Position numbers and translations under genes: made by a program | Shown here: positions 34,691 through 46,779 of the stretch, in pieces | Layout of the letters: every line of letters starts with the position of its first letter | Position numbering within the stretch: position 1 is the stretch's first letter | The notes under the pieces: generated by a model | The model's database searches: none | Seen by the model: only the letters and a program-made list of their open reading frames with translations | What the model was told of the DNA's origin: nothing | DNA from: Gnetum montanum | Taxonomy: Eukaryota > Streptophyta > Gnetopsida > Gnetales > Gnetaceae | Assembly (NCBI GenBank): GCA_015680685.1 | Contig: MNCI01015575.1 | Location: forward strand, 107,204 to 171,203 | Direction of reading: 5' to 3' | DNA: 64,000 bases

Positions 34691-36060
34691 CAATAGGTAA
34701 TTAAAAAATTAAATTTTCCCTGGTCCCCGCTATTGCTGTTGGTTCATGCTATCTCATTGTTATAGATGTTGCCACAACCAACACTGCTCATAGTTGCTAA
34801 TAGAGGGGAAGAGAGATATTAATCCAATGTTCCACCATCACGTGCCCTACCATTATCTACCATGCAACCTACTGTTGGTGGTAGAAAATGTAAGGAGTTC
34901 ACCTATTGTAGCTTCACCATTGCTGAAGAAAAAGAGAATCCTACTGCAATCACCAGTTCAGATTTGCAGAGAGAGGGAGGCTGCCAAATTATTCCTTGTC
35001 CTCTGATGCTGCCCTACCACTATTGAGAGAGACTGCTTGCTGTAGTTGCTGACTATCACCACTTTTCATCATCTATCGAGGAAGGGAGAAGAGAGAGGAA
35101 TGTCACTACTATCCGCTTTGTTGATGCCCCAGCATTACCTTCCACGTGTGCTTGCAAGGGAAAAGAGAGAAGATTGTCCACTGTGCATCCACCACACACA
35201 CTTCATTATGCTGCAACCACTGCACCTGCATTATCAATAATGGGGTCACTGCTAATGCACCACTATTAACACATCTATGTTTGACCATAGTGGAGATAGA
35301 GAGAGACACATCACTTCGGGAGGTCACCTACCACCATCATGTACTTCACTGTGCATGCTTGTTGCACTATTTACATTGCTACAAATGTCTAGCAAAAATT
35401 GCTAGGGAAGAGTCTACCATGCCGACTGCCTATCCATTTCCATGCTAATGTGTCATTGTTCCATCTACCTACTTACTATTGTTGCACTTGCACTATCTAC
35501 AATGAATGGTTTGCAGCATGCTATAAGAGAGAGAGAGAGGATTGTCGGATCCTTCCACATGGACCACGAAGAGAAAGAAGGTTCAACCTTAGTTGCTAGG
35601 GAGGGGAGGCTAGAGGTGCTACCCATCATCTACCCACCACCTTACTATGCCTAGAAAAAGAAGGCCCCCTCCTCGAGATGCCAGGAGGCTCGATGCAGCG
35701 CCAAAGAAAGAAATTGTCATCTACTAGTTTCTAGGCTAGCCCTTGTATCTAATTTCTAAGCCCTTGGGAGACCAATGATTCTTTTCTACATGTTGATCAT
35801 GGCCTCTTATAACTACTTGCCACTATCATCTACCTGTGTAACATCCACTACTATTGCCCATAACCACCATTCACCACCATTGCGTTAGGTACCATGTCAT
35901 CCACCTCCATAGTGCATGCACTACTTGTAACTCCTGCCATGACCACCACCATGTCTCATCCACCAACCACATCTATTACATAACTGTTGACCACCATCTA
36001 GCACCACCACTCCATGAAACACTGTAACACTTGACACCGAGAGAGACCACCTCCACATTT
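34690..36060. repeat. low-complexity block of alternating GAGA and ACC/CAC-rich sequence
   Basis: GC-richer than its surroundings. Purine runs such as GAGAGAGAGAGAGG (35528), GGGAAGAGAG and GGAAAAGAGAGAAG alternate with CCACCA/CACTACTA-rich stretches at irregular intervals. Several overlapping short frames (62-106 codons) are by-products of this composition and show no family resemblance. Origin unknown. Confidence 0.45.
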
Positions 36061-37089
36061 AGCTATGCCTTTGCATATGGAATGGATATTCTTAAATGTA
36101 GTTTCAAGAAACTAGAATAGTAAAATGAACCATAATAACGAATAATGATATCTGAATAAAAAAAATAATGATGGAGAGTGGAAAGAATTAATTTAAATAT
36201 AGGTCAACACATTGAGTCTTCAAACAATTTGCCAATGACAGTTCTGTATTACACTGCTCTACCTAAGACAATGAAATGATACAATAATCTATGATGATGA
36301 ATAGTGCCTCTCTTTTCGCAATGATTTGACCATGATAATTTTATCTAATAAGAATTAATTCAATACTAAACTAAAATTTCATGGAAAATAATAAAAAATT
36401 TCATGAATTCTATTTAAAGCTAATTGGCTGGTAAAGTAAATGAAAAGATGTTAGGATCGTCAATGAACATAAAAGAGCTCTACTTATTAGAAAGTCCAAT
36501 TTATCTAAAAGTACCATGGAAACCTCTATAATCTTAAAAATTCATATGAGAGGTTTAAAAAGTAATTATAGTTAGTGACTAAAGAAAATTAAAAAGCCTT
36601 ATGTCTAGTGGGCCATGAAAAAGCATAGTTTTTACTAAAGAAAAAAGACAACAAGATGGAAATTAAAAATGAAAGTACAAGAAAAGCTCTCATATTATTT
36701 TTTAAGGCTATATTAATTTATGAAGAAGAGCTCAAGGTAGTACTAGCAAATTTGGGATTTCAAGAGCAATGAACCATTATATAAAAGCTTATGTATAAAG
36801 CATATGCTAGTAAAAGCATATAGGATTTAGCACAACCTATATAATGAAGCCAAAGCCTATATTGGTAAAAGCTTGAAGAGTCCTCTAAATGTGAAAGAGA
36901 TATTATCTAAGTAGCAAGTTAAGATTAATATTCTATGAGAAACTCAAGACCATTGATACCAAGATGAAATGTCAAATTACTTCCCTACTCTACTATTATT
37001 TATTCTTTATTAAAGACACTTAAGTAAGGTTTCTTTATTCACACACTTTATTCTTTAATAAGACTTAATTAAGTGCAATGGTATGGGTT
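36061..37089. other. AT-rich sequence, nothing firmly recognised
   Basis: No coding frame. TTTCTTTATTC recurs near 37030-37100 just before the Athila LTR fragment. Confidence 0.4.
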
Positions 37090-37184
37090 TCTTTATTCTT
37101 TATTATTAGAAGACTTAATTCATAAAATAGAAAATGATAAAAATCATAAGTCTTAGTTGTACTTAACCATACACTTGCATTTCA
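37090..37184 (+). mobile_element. Athila LTR fragment, plus orientation, joined to inverted gag
   Basis: Matches 38222-38318 of the plus-strand LTR almost base for base (GACTTAATTCATAAAA, CATACACTTGCATTTCA) and stops at TTCA, where minus-strand gag begins. The junction shares TCA with both sides. Confidence 0.75.
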
Positions 37185-38133
37185 TCATCTTTTTATTTTA
37201 GCAGGAATAAGGGGTTGTCGAACTGTTTCCCCTTTGTAGCTTCATAGCACTTCTCTTATTGTTGATGATGCTTGCATTGGGTTTAACTGGGATGATATTC
37301 CTAATAGTCATCATCTTGCACAACGTATTCACCATTGAGGTCCTGGATGCCCAATTTTATAAGAGTTTGGAATAGCATCCAAGGAACTAATTAATTGGGT
37401 GGCAACACAACGTTGCCCTCCATGTCTTTCCATGATAGCTATTTATCCTTATGTAAGATGAAGGTGAAATTAGACACATACTCATTTGGATGAGTATATA
37501 TCACTTTGCATTCTTGGGGCACTGGTGGATTTGACCCATTGTACCTATGAGAAAAAGACATTTGGGATTAAAAGAGGAAAATATCAATGTGCTTTGTACA
37601 ATTTTTATTATTATTTGAATGATGTGACTTTAAGGTTCGATTGAATGATTTTGAATAATTTTCACTAAGTCCTAAATAGTGCATGTAGTAAACTACAAGT
37701 CCTTGGAAATGGTGCTAATGATGAGTGACAAGTATATCCTACATCCAACCATATGAATCACTAGTGTTCATGCACGATTCGATCAATTTTCAAGGACTTC
37801 TAGCCTTCTAAGTACACTGGTTTTAGGAGGTGAAACTAACCTTTGAAATCTTTATCTTCCCAGTTCCACTTTAAAATGCAAGTGTATGGTTAAGTGCAAC
37901 TAAGAATTATGATTTTTATCATTTTCTATTTTATGAATCAAGTCTTCTAAGAATAAAGAATAAAGTAATTTAATATTTAAATAATCTAATCACTAGATAA
38001 TATCTATCTAATCCTATCATAAGCATCCATTCTCACTTGCTGTACACATCCTAAACATGTATAATTCTACTAGGTTACCAAACATTAAGTGTTATTGGGA
38101 TTACCAAGCGTTACATGTATGCTTGAATTGGTT

Positions 38134-38475
38134 ATGTTTAGGATGTGTACGACAAGTGGGAATGGATGCTTATGTTAGGATTAGTTAGATATTATCTAGT
38201 GATTAGATTAGTTAAATATTAAATTACTTTATTCTTTATTCTTAGATGACTTAATTCATAAAACAGAAAATGATAAAAATCATAAGCCTCAGTTGCGCTT
38301 AATCATACACTTGCATTTCACAAGTGGAACTAAGATGGCTATGATTTCAATGGTTAGTTTCAGCTCCTAGAAGCCAATGTACTTAGAAGGCTAGAAGTCC
38401 TTAGAATTTAACTAGATTGTGCATGAACACTAGTGATTCATATGGTTGGACGTAGGATATACTTGTTGCTCATCA
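38134..38475 (+). mobile_element. truncated 5' LTR of the plus-strand element
   Basis: Covers the LTR 3' half and ends in TTGCTCATCA, followed by T and the primer site. The TATA box and AATAAA region seen in the other LTRs are missing. Confidence 0.8.
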
Positions 38476-38476
38476 T

Positions 38477-38494
38477 TGGTGCCATTACCAGGGA
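38477..38494 (+). other. tRNA-Asp-type primer-binding site
   Basis: TGGTGCCATTACCAGGGA against the Athila/Tat site TGGCGCCGTTGCCGGGGA: four differences, all C-to-T or G-to-A. Confidence 0.85.
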
Positions 38495-38649
38495 CTTGTA
38501 GTTTGCTATGTGCACTATCTTGGACTTAGTGAAAATTATTCAAAATCATTGGATCGAACCTTAAAGTCACATCATTCAAATAATAATAAAAATTCTAAAA
38601 AGCACACTAATATTTTCCTCTTTTAATCCAAAATTTTCTCTTTTCATAG

Positions 38650-41150
38650 GTACAATGGGTTAAATCCACCAATTCCCCAAGAATGCAAAGTGATACATAC
38701 TCATCCAAATTAGTATGTGTTCGATTTCACCTTCATCTTACATAAGGATGAACAACTATCATGGAGAGACATGGAGGGTAATGTTGTGTTGCCGCCCAAG
38801 TGATTAGTTCCTAGGATGCTATTCCAAACTCTTACAAAGTTAGGCATCTAGGACCTCAATGGTGAATATGTTGTGTAAGATCATAACTATAAGGAATATC
38901 ATCCTAATGAAACCTAATGCAAGCATGTTAAACAACAAGAGAAGTGCTATGAAGCTATGAAGGAAAAATAGTTTGACAACCCCTTGTTCCTACTAAGATA
39001 AAAAGATGATGAGGATCCCTTCTTTGGGGGTTGTCAACATATTAACTCTCCTCTCCTTGACTCTAGTAAAGGGGACATAAACCAAAACTTACAATTCACT
39101 ATAAATAATTCTAGTTTAGGCAAGAATGGATCCCATTATCATGGGGGATCCATGGATAGGAGTCATAGCAAGGACAAGGATGGACATCATGATCATGGTC
39201 CTGAACATCAAAGAGGTGGCGGCAAGTACTATGGAAATGCTAGTTCTAATTCCTCTTCACCTTCGACATCATATTCTTCCTCCTCTAGCTCTAATCAAAC
39301 CTCTAGAAGAAGTAACCATGATGGAGATGACTAAGAAGACTAAGATGATTATAGGGTCCATCCGACAAGTTAAGATTAGGGGCATGGGAAATCTACCACC
39401 ATGAAAGAAGGAACATTAGGGGGCATCATAGGCACCATGGTCATTACATAGGCCATGATTATGATGAGCCTTTTCTTGCAACTTGAAACATGATAAACAT
39501 CATAGAGGTGGTGAGAATTCTATAAAGGCATGTGAGAGATAGCCAAATAAAGTGGTTGCATATGAACAATATCCCCATGTTTGAAAGGGGATATAATTCA
39601 GATCTATAGAACCATCTACAAGCCTTTCACAATGCTTGTGTCTTGCAAAACATGGAGAAAAAATTGTAGAAACTTAGGCTATTTCCCAAGACACTCATCA
39701 AAGAAGTAGAAAGTTGGTACTAGTATTTTGAGTTCAAATCAATCTATAGATGGAGTACAATGCTTGAGTTATCCAATGACAAATATCAGATGTACTTCAA
39801 AGTGTCCAATTTAAGAAGGTAGATCCAAGGTTAGAAACAAGGAACACATGAACCTTTGGATGTAGCCATGTGTAGGTACTATTCTCTTTTGCACCAATGC
39901 TCTAGCCATGATTAATTTCAATGGAAGTAGCTTTGTCATATCATACATGAGTTTTTTTCTAAAATGAGGAGAACTCTTGGGGTCTATGCCCAAGGAAAAT
40001 GATCAAAACTAAGGGTCCATCAAATTCAAAGGTTGATCAAGAAAGTTGTAAAAGAAGAAACAGAGTTAAGAAAATGAGAAAGTGATAAGGAATATAATTA
40101 GGATCCTTCCATCAAAAAAAGGGAGGTCGAATTCTGTGATAGTGAGGAGGAGGCACCACTTGATGAGGTGGTGCAGTAAAAAACCTTGTTGATTCAAAAA
40201 TTTGTTTCTAAAATTTTAGCAAAGGTGAAAAAAATGTGAGACTCTTTGAATGAAAAATTCCAAACCACTCTAGAAACTATAGAGAAATCCAAAAAGAAAA
40301 GTAGTGATCGTGATCACAAGAGAAAGAAGAAAGCTAAACATGCCTACCAAAGGGGTAAGGGAAAAGCTATTGCAGTAGAAAAAGTTATTGACTCTGAATC
40401 AGATGATAATAGTGGATGTAACATCTACCAATATGAACATCCTAAGGGATGTTACCCTATTTTGTCACACTTTTAGGAGTCTGGGTGTACACTATAAATC
40501 CTAGACTAGCGTGAAGGCAAACACCTAGAAGATTACCTTATCCTCAAGGAAATCCCACGTAGTTCCATCAACAATAAGCCTATTATCCAAGTGGAGTTCC
40601 ACCACAATCATATGAGCAGAATCATTAATGGCAACACCCATAGTCAATGGAGATGCCACCCATAAGGTAGTAGTATCCTTACTAGTGGTTAGATCCATAT
40701 AGGTACTATGCTCAGCAACCTATTTCTCCATGTGACTCTTCAAGTGATACCTCATTCAAACATCATTACTACCCTAATGACTACTACAAAGCTCATTATC
40801 CATCTCCAAGAGGATAATCCCCATTTCATTGCTATCCTCCTCATCCTTCTACATATGTCCCTCCACCCTTAATCTAATTATTACCTGCTCTATCCATGTA
40901 GGATAAAATTTCAGCCTAGTTGCAACAATGAAACACCACAAGGATTGTTAACTTATAGTCAGCTCCCCAGTCAAGTGGTTCGGAGACCATATCACAAAAA
41001 CAATCATTCTTCCAAAAAAAATAGCCCTACATAACCCTCATATACACCTACAACTAGTAACCCTACTTCTCCCTCATCCTCTACATCTAATCCATTTGAG
41101 TCCCCTTCAAAGAAAACACCTCCCAAAGTGCATACCATCATGCTAACCCA
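38650..41150 (+). pseudogene. Athila-like gag
   Basis: The N-terminus shows FTFILHKDEQLSWRDMEGN (about 38730-38790). A His/Gly/Ser-rich hinge follows (39152-39334: HHDHGPEHQRGGGKYY, then a serine run). A region resembling the gag core (ESWYQYFEFKSIYRWSTML, about 39710-39770) precedes a basic lysine-rich tail (40246-40476). GCNIYQYEHPKGCYP near 40420 may be a ruined zinc knuckle. Tyrosine/proline-rich sequence continues to the protease. Frames change several times. Confidence 0.7.
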
Positions 41151-41159
41151 TGTGATAAC

Positions 41160-41640
41160 TAATTGGATTAAAGTTGATCATCTTCTTAGGAAACTATCTA
41201 ATCCTGGAAGTCCCCTCACTTACCTTCAAATCACCAAGAATGAGCCTTGAAATGCTCTTCTAGATTTAGGTTCTAGTGTCAATCTAATTTCTCATAAGAT
41301 GTACAAAGCCTGGAACCTACCTCCACTCAAGAAGAGTAACATTTGTCTTGGGTTGGCAGATCAGTTTATCACTATTTCTTTCGGACTGGTGGAGAACATT
41401 GTGACCACCATATATGGGTGGTCCTATCCTATTGATTTATTGGTGATTTGAGTTGACAATTGCAAGGGGGACTTCTCAATCATAATGGGAAGGGCTTGGA
41501 TGAGTACTATTGATGCATGCTTAGGAATATGAGATCTTTCCTTGGAGATTTCTAAAGAAAATGCCTTTGGAAAGATTGAGAAGAAGAGAGTTCCATGCAT
41601 CGTGTACAGTAATACAGGGTGCAACTATGTGTAGAAAAAA
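41160..41640 (+). pseudogene. Athila-like aspartic protease
   Basis: ALLDLGSSVNLISHKMYKAW near 41250-41310 carries the D-L-G core, and FSIIMGRAWMSTIDACLG near 41480-41525 is the conserved downstream flap-helix block. Stops at about 41248 and 41450 break the frame. Confidence 0.8.
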
Positions 41641-41849
41641 TAGTCTATAAGAGGTACATCAATCTCAGCATGCAGACAGTGTGTAGAAGAGTCTAACATT
41701 CAAAGGTTCCTATATGCAGCAACCACAAAACAGGAGGGTACTTGGTGGCTAACAGTTGATCCTAAAAGTAGCTCAACTCTTTGCATAGAACCCACTAAGA
41801 GCTTAACATGTTCATATGCTAAAGGCATGGATGAACTAAAGCAAGTTCA

Positions 41850-43480
41850 TGGGAAGAGTTGTAAATCCATAAAAATTTTAAACAAGAGCCCCTAGAGTTG
41901 AAAACTCTACTTGCTAGCATGAAGTATGCATTTCTAAAAAATGGAAAGCCGATGATAATCAATGCCAACCTTGCTCCTAAATAGAAAGAGATGTTATTGA
42001 AGGTGATCAAAAAATGGCCAACAAATGGGATTAATCCTAGGATATGCTAGCATCACATCTATACTAATCTTGCCATAAAGTCAAAGAGATAGCTGTAGTG
42101 GTGGTTGAACCCCAAGCTAAAGCATATTATCAAGGAGGAGATTGAACAACTCCTCAAGGTGGGGTTTATCTATCCCATTGCAAATAGTGAGTGGGTTAGC
42201 CCACTCATGATTATGTCTATTAACTTTAGGATGTTGAACATGATGACATCGAAAGATTATTTCCCACTACCATTTGTGGACTAGGTGTTGGACACTATCT
42301 CTAGGCATTGTTATTATAGCTTTTTGGATGGTTATAGTGGCTATAACCAAATTCAAATAGCATCAAAGAATTAGACCAAAACAACATTCACAACTTCCTA
42401 AGGAACTTCTACATATAGAAAGATTCCTTTTGGTTTGTGTAATGATTTTGCAACATTCCAATGCCTCATCATGAGCATTTTTTAGTAGCAGATTGGTAGT
42501 GGGATGGAAGTCTTCATGGATGACTTCTCCACCTATGGAACTACATTTGAGTAAGCCCTATATCACCTTGAGAAAGTGCTCAAAAGGTGTGTGGAAACCA
42601 ATATTCAGCTTAATTGGCAAAATAACCATTTGATGATCTAGGAGGGCATTATGTTGGGGCACATGATCTCACAACTAGGGATTGAGATGAACCTTAAAAA
42701 GTTAGGGTCATCCAATAAATAATCAGCCAACCAAAAACTATTAAGATGTCTAGTAATTCCTTGGACACTTTGGCTACTACCGACAATTCATAGAGAATTT
42801 CTCTAAGATCATGAAATCATTGAATGAGCTAACAAAGAAAGATGTCCCATTTGTCTAGACAAAGGAATGCTAAAAGGTATTCTAGAACCTCAAGTAGAAG
42901 CTTGTAGAAACTTCAATTCTACGAGCACCTAACTAGTTCCAACCATTTCACATCATGATGAATGCATCAAACTATGCCTTGGGATCTATGCTTATACAAT
43001 TTAATGATTAGAAACATCCTTATTATATCCATTGTACAAGCTAAAGCATTGTGGGTGCATAGCTCCACTACATCACTATAGAGAAAGAACTGATGATAGT
43101 GGTATATGCCTTGGAGAAGTTCAAGCACTATGTGCTTGGATACAAGATGTTTATGCACATAGACTATAGTGTCATTTACTTCATCATGAACAAATTGATG
43201 ATGAGCCCCTGTGTCATACGATGGCTTATGATCTTGTAGGAGTTTGATCTTACAATGATAGATTGAAAGGGAACTAAGAATGTGATCATTGATTACTCAT
43301 CTCGATTACAATGGGACAACAAAGAGGAGGAGAGCTCACTCTTTGATTTATTTCCTGATGAACTCATCTTTTCTAGTGCAGTAAATGAACAAGTGTCCAT
43401 TGAACCAAAATGGTATGATGGCATCCTCACTTATCTTCTTACTCAGGAGATTCCACAAGAGTTAGACCATAGGTAGAAAC
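41850..43480 (+). pseudogene. Athila-like reverse transcriptase and RNase H
   Basis: Recognisable RT order: IKEEIEQLLKVGFIYPIANS (42128-42187), then SKDYFPLPFVD, YRKIPFGLC.DFATFQ (about 42420-42460), VFMDDFSTYGTTFE (about 42510-42550, F-M-D-D catalytic motif), and GYYRQFIENFSK (about 42770-42810). RNase H follows with KHPYYIHCT, EKELMIVVYALEKFKHYVLG and the tail IIDYSSRLQWDNKEEESS (from 43285). The MDD motif survives although the frame does not. Confidence 0.85.
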
Positions 43481-43489
43481 AATAATTTC

Positions 43490-44660
43490 TTCATCAGGCC
43501 AAATGCTTCATGAAGATCAACAGACACCTTTACAAGGTATGCAACAATGGCCTGGTTCATTAGTGTGTTCCTTATGCTGATCAACTATGTGTTCTCCAAG
43601 ATGCTCATGAGGGCCCTTGTGGGGACCACTATATAAGGATATGCACAGTCATTAAGATCCTAATGGTAATATATTATTCTCCAATAATCTTCAGGGATGC
43701 CCACCAATTCATCTACTCTTGTGAACACTGTCAACATGATGATGGGATGACCACTCAAATGGAGGGATGTTAATAGTGGATCTAGCCATTGGAATCCTTC
43801 AACATCTAGGGCATTGATTTCATAGGTCTCATCACACCCATGGCAAATGAAAAGGCATACATAATAGTTGTTGTTGACTATTGTACAAAATGGGAAGAAG
43901 CAATAGTTATTACCAACTATACATCTTCACTATCACTCTGTTTATATAATAAAATGTTGTAAATAGGTTTGATGTATCACATGCATTGATTTTTGACAAT
44001 GGTACTCACTTTACAGGCATCATCTTTTGGAAGCTCATGCAACTCCTAGGGTAGAACGTAAATTAACAACACCTTACCACCCCTAAGCCAATAGTCAAGT
44101 TGAGGTTACCAATAGAGAGATCACTAAAATCTTAATGAAAATAATTAGCAAATATAGGAGACACTAGAGCACAAAACTCAATGATTCTCTCTAGGCCTAC
44201 TGCTCAACATGGAAACTCCCTATAGGCTATTTTCCCTATGAGCTAGTGTACAGAAAACTTCCAACTCTTCCTAGTTAATCCAAGCTTTGTACACTTTCAA
44301 CAGCTTGTGACCTTGATCTTGACTTGAGCCTAGCACAAAAACAAAGGCTGATCAACCTTAACATGCTAGATGAGAATAGACTGGTCACACTATCCTTGAA
44401 TGAAGTGCACAAAGCATTCAGTAAGTAATGCCATGACCTCAAAATAAGGAAAGTTAAATTTCAACCAAGAGACAAGGTCCTCTACTAGAACACCACACTT
44501 ATGCCACAAAAGACTAAGTTTCAAATGTTGTGGGAATGGCCTTATATCATTTCCTAAGCCTTACCTTCAGGGGCCATGTTGATCTATAAAACTAAGTTCC
44601 CAAAAAAGAAATAATTGGTTAACATACAATAATTAAAACCTTTCCATGAGCCTAAGTAAT
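43490..44660 (+). pseudogene. Athila-like integrase
   Basis: Zinc-finger remnant CEHCQHDDGMT near 43725-43755, core GIDFIGLITPMANEKAYIIV near 43810-43870, and TTPYHP.ANSQVEVTNREI near 44070-44125. The C-terminal domain follows with LVYRKLPTLP and LDENRLVTLSLNE. At least a dozen stops are present. Confidence 0.8.
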
Positions 44661-46779
44661 CCATTGTAAGCAATGCCTCCTTAGATGAACAACCTCACTT
44701 AATCTTTCAAATCTCCTCCTTCCAACTCAATTGTAGGGGAGATGGCCATCTATGCTAATCATTAAGTGGCTCCTTAGTTTTTACAATTTTTTAGTTTACA
44801 CTTTGTTGCTTTTATACTTTTTATTTTACAATTTCTTTATTTTATACATTTTTTTTTATACTTTCTTGCTTTTTCCATTTTTTTTTTTGCACCATCATTA
44901 GTATGTTTTATCTTTCTTACACATTTTACAATTTATTGTATATTTTACTTTACTTTAGTCTGGTTTTTCTTATGTTTTCTAATAAATTGCTTTGTTATGA
45001 ACATGACATAGTAATGTTGTAGTTGTTTCCTAATGGTGGTTTGTACTTAATGTTTTTGATTGCTAATGTTTGGTTTCTATTTTTGAATTTTTGTATTGAT
45101 GACTAAGACATGGTTCCCTTTTCATAGAATAGGTAGTGAGTCCACATAATCCATCCATCCACAAAGATATATGGTGTTCCTTATTTTGGAAATATAAGGT
45201 CCCCTTCCTTAATGAAACCTTAAGAAATTTTTGACCTTGGTAATTTTCAAACTTGGAAAAGATTAAATGGTTTGAAAAGGATGTGACTCTAAGGGAACCC
45301 AATGTTCTTTGTACCCTTCTACCATCTTGAGTGCATGAGTGTTTTCATGGATTTCTTATTGTTCACTATCAACCAATAACAAGAAGTTAAATAAGTCTTT
45401 ACATGGTGTAGTTCCCATCCAAAAATTCATAAAAACATAAAATCCAAAAAAATGATGGAAACCCAAAGCACACCCCTTAGACAAAAAATAATAGGCTACA
45501 AGCATTGGTTATGGGACTAGAAAGATATGTTTGCATAGGCCTGAAGATCCCCTCTAACTAAGGCCATTTCTCACTTCCTACTTCTCTTTTTGGAATGGTA
45601 ATTGATCTAGGGGAGCATTTTTATGTCTCAATGAGGTGGACTGGTCTTAGAATATTGATGTAAAGTCATTGAAAATGGTTGGTTTTGATCTAGACTAGGG
45701 ATGTACTTTATCAGGTCATTTAATCATGATTCAGAACTCCATTCCACTTCCTCTCTCATCCACCAATGCTTTCTATAATCCACCTCACTATTAGTTTTCC
45801 ATGTCTTGTTCAATGTCTTAAGTTGATGTGTTAAAACTCTTAGGTAGACTCTTCCAGATTATGTCCTTAACTTTATATAATCATTAATCAACTATGTGGC
45901 CCACAAACCCCTTAGTTGAGGTTATTCAAGAGCAAAAAGGGCATGAGCCTGCTATGAAAAGGATCCACTTGCATATCTCTTGGTTGGGCTAGTTAAGTTC
46001 CTTGTTCCTTAGCATTTCTACAATCAAATGTTTTGTGTGCCCCATTGGTTGCATCTAACTTTGTGTGCTCCTTAAGGAATTTCTTCAATTAAATTTCATT
46101 CTTGCAATCAAATCTCCAATTTTAGTGAATTCATCATCCCTCTTCAAGTTTTCATTGTGTTCACAGCTTTTCTGGCTCTTTGTACACTTGAATTTCATGC
46201 TAAAACTCTTTGTATTTTTTCAAATTTTTAATGTGAAAACTTTTATCTAACAATTCCATTAGCGAGACTTTGTATACAGAGCCCCCGCATAGATGAGACC
46301 CCATCAACACAAGGTAAAAAGTCTATATATACATGATGATCCTTAGCAAGGTTTTCACATTTGCTCATAAATGAAGGGGGAGTTTTTGAATTTTTCAAAG
46401 CCTAGAACCTTTCAAGAGCCATAAATTCCTTACCATTTGTTTGATTCACTCCGTTCTTTAGTCCTATAGCTACTGGAGGTAAGCTCTTCATCATGGGCGC
46501 CACAAACCTTAAGCTTTTGATGGAAATTTTTTTGAAATTTTTCTAACTCCCACAAAGGTTTAACTAAGAAAATCACTTCAAAACATCAAATTATGAGAGT
46601 TAAACCCTTCCAACAAGCTCCAATAACATTAAAAATGAAATAACATGAAATAATAATAAAATAATCAATCCACCATGGTCAAAACTTAGCCTAGCTATAG
46701 CCACCCAAGGAGATAAGGTATTTAAAGGTTATAAGGTACACATTATATGCTAATCCTTGGTTATGTTGTGACCATAGAT
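44661..46779 (+). other. non-coding spacer between integrase and extra ORF
   Basis: About 2.1 kb, T-rich at 44780-45000, alignable with 22126-24245 in the other element. No open frame of note. Confidence 0.5.

Larger units (their letters stand above)
37182..39012. repeat. 1.8-kb imperfect palindrome of Athila LTR, primer site and gag
   Basis: Left arm 37182-38058 is gag N-terminus, primer site (37700-37717) and LTR 3' half on the minus strand. Right arm 38134-39012 is the same set on the plus strand. A 75-base spacer (38059-38133) of LTR sequence separates them. The arms agree at roughly nine of ten positions by eye, so the structure is old. With the plus-oriented LTR fragment at 37090-37184 the order is direct, inverted, direct. 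Confidence 0.85.

Noticed and set aside
34794-35654. Cluster of overlapping 64-106 aa frames
   Set aside because: They follow from the low-complexity composition, overlap in all frames and show no codon or family signal.
39126-39404. Methionine/isoleucine-rich 92-aa frame
   Set aside because: Shadow of the His/Ser-rich gag hinge at 39152-39334.
41160-44660. Idea that TAG might be read through as an amino acid, given many TAG stops in otherwise good pol frames
   Set aside because: Frameshifts and TGA/TAA stops are also present, the stops track C-to-T/G-to-A decay, and the DUF247 gene shows normal codon use.
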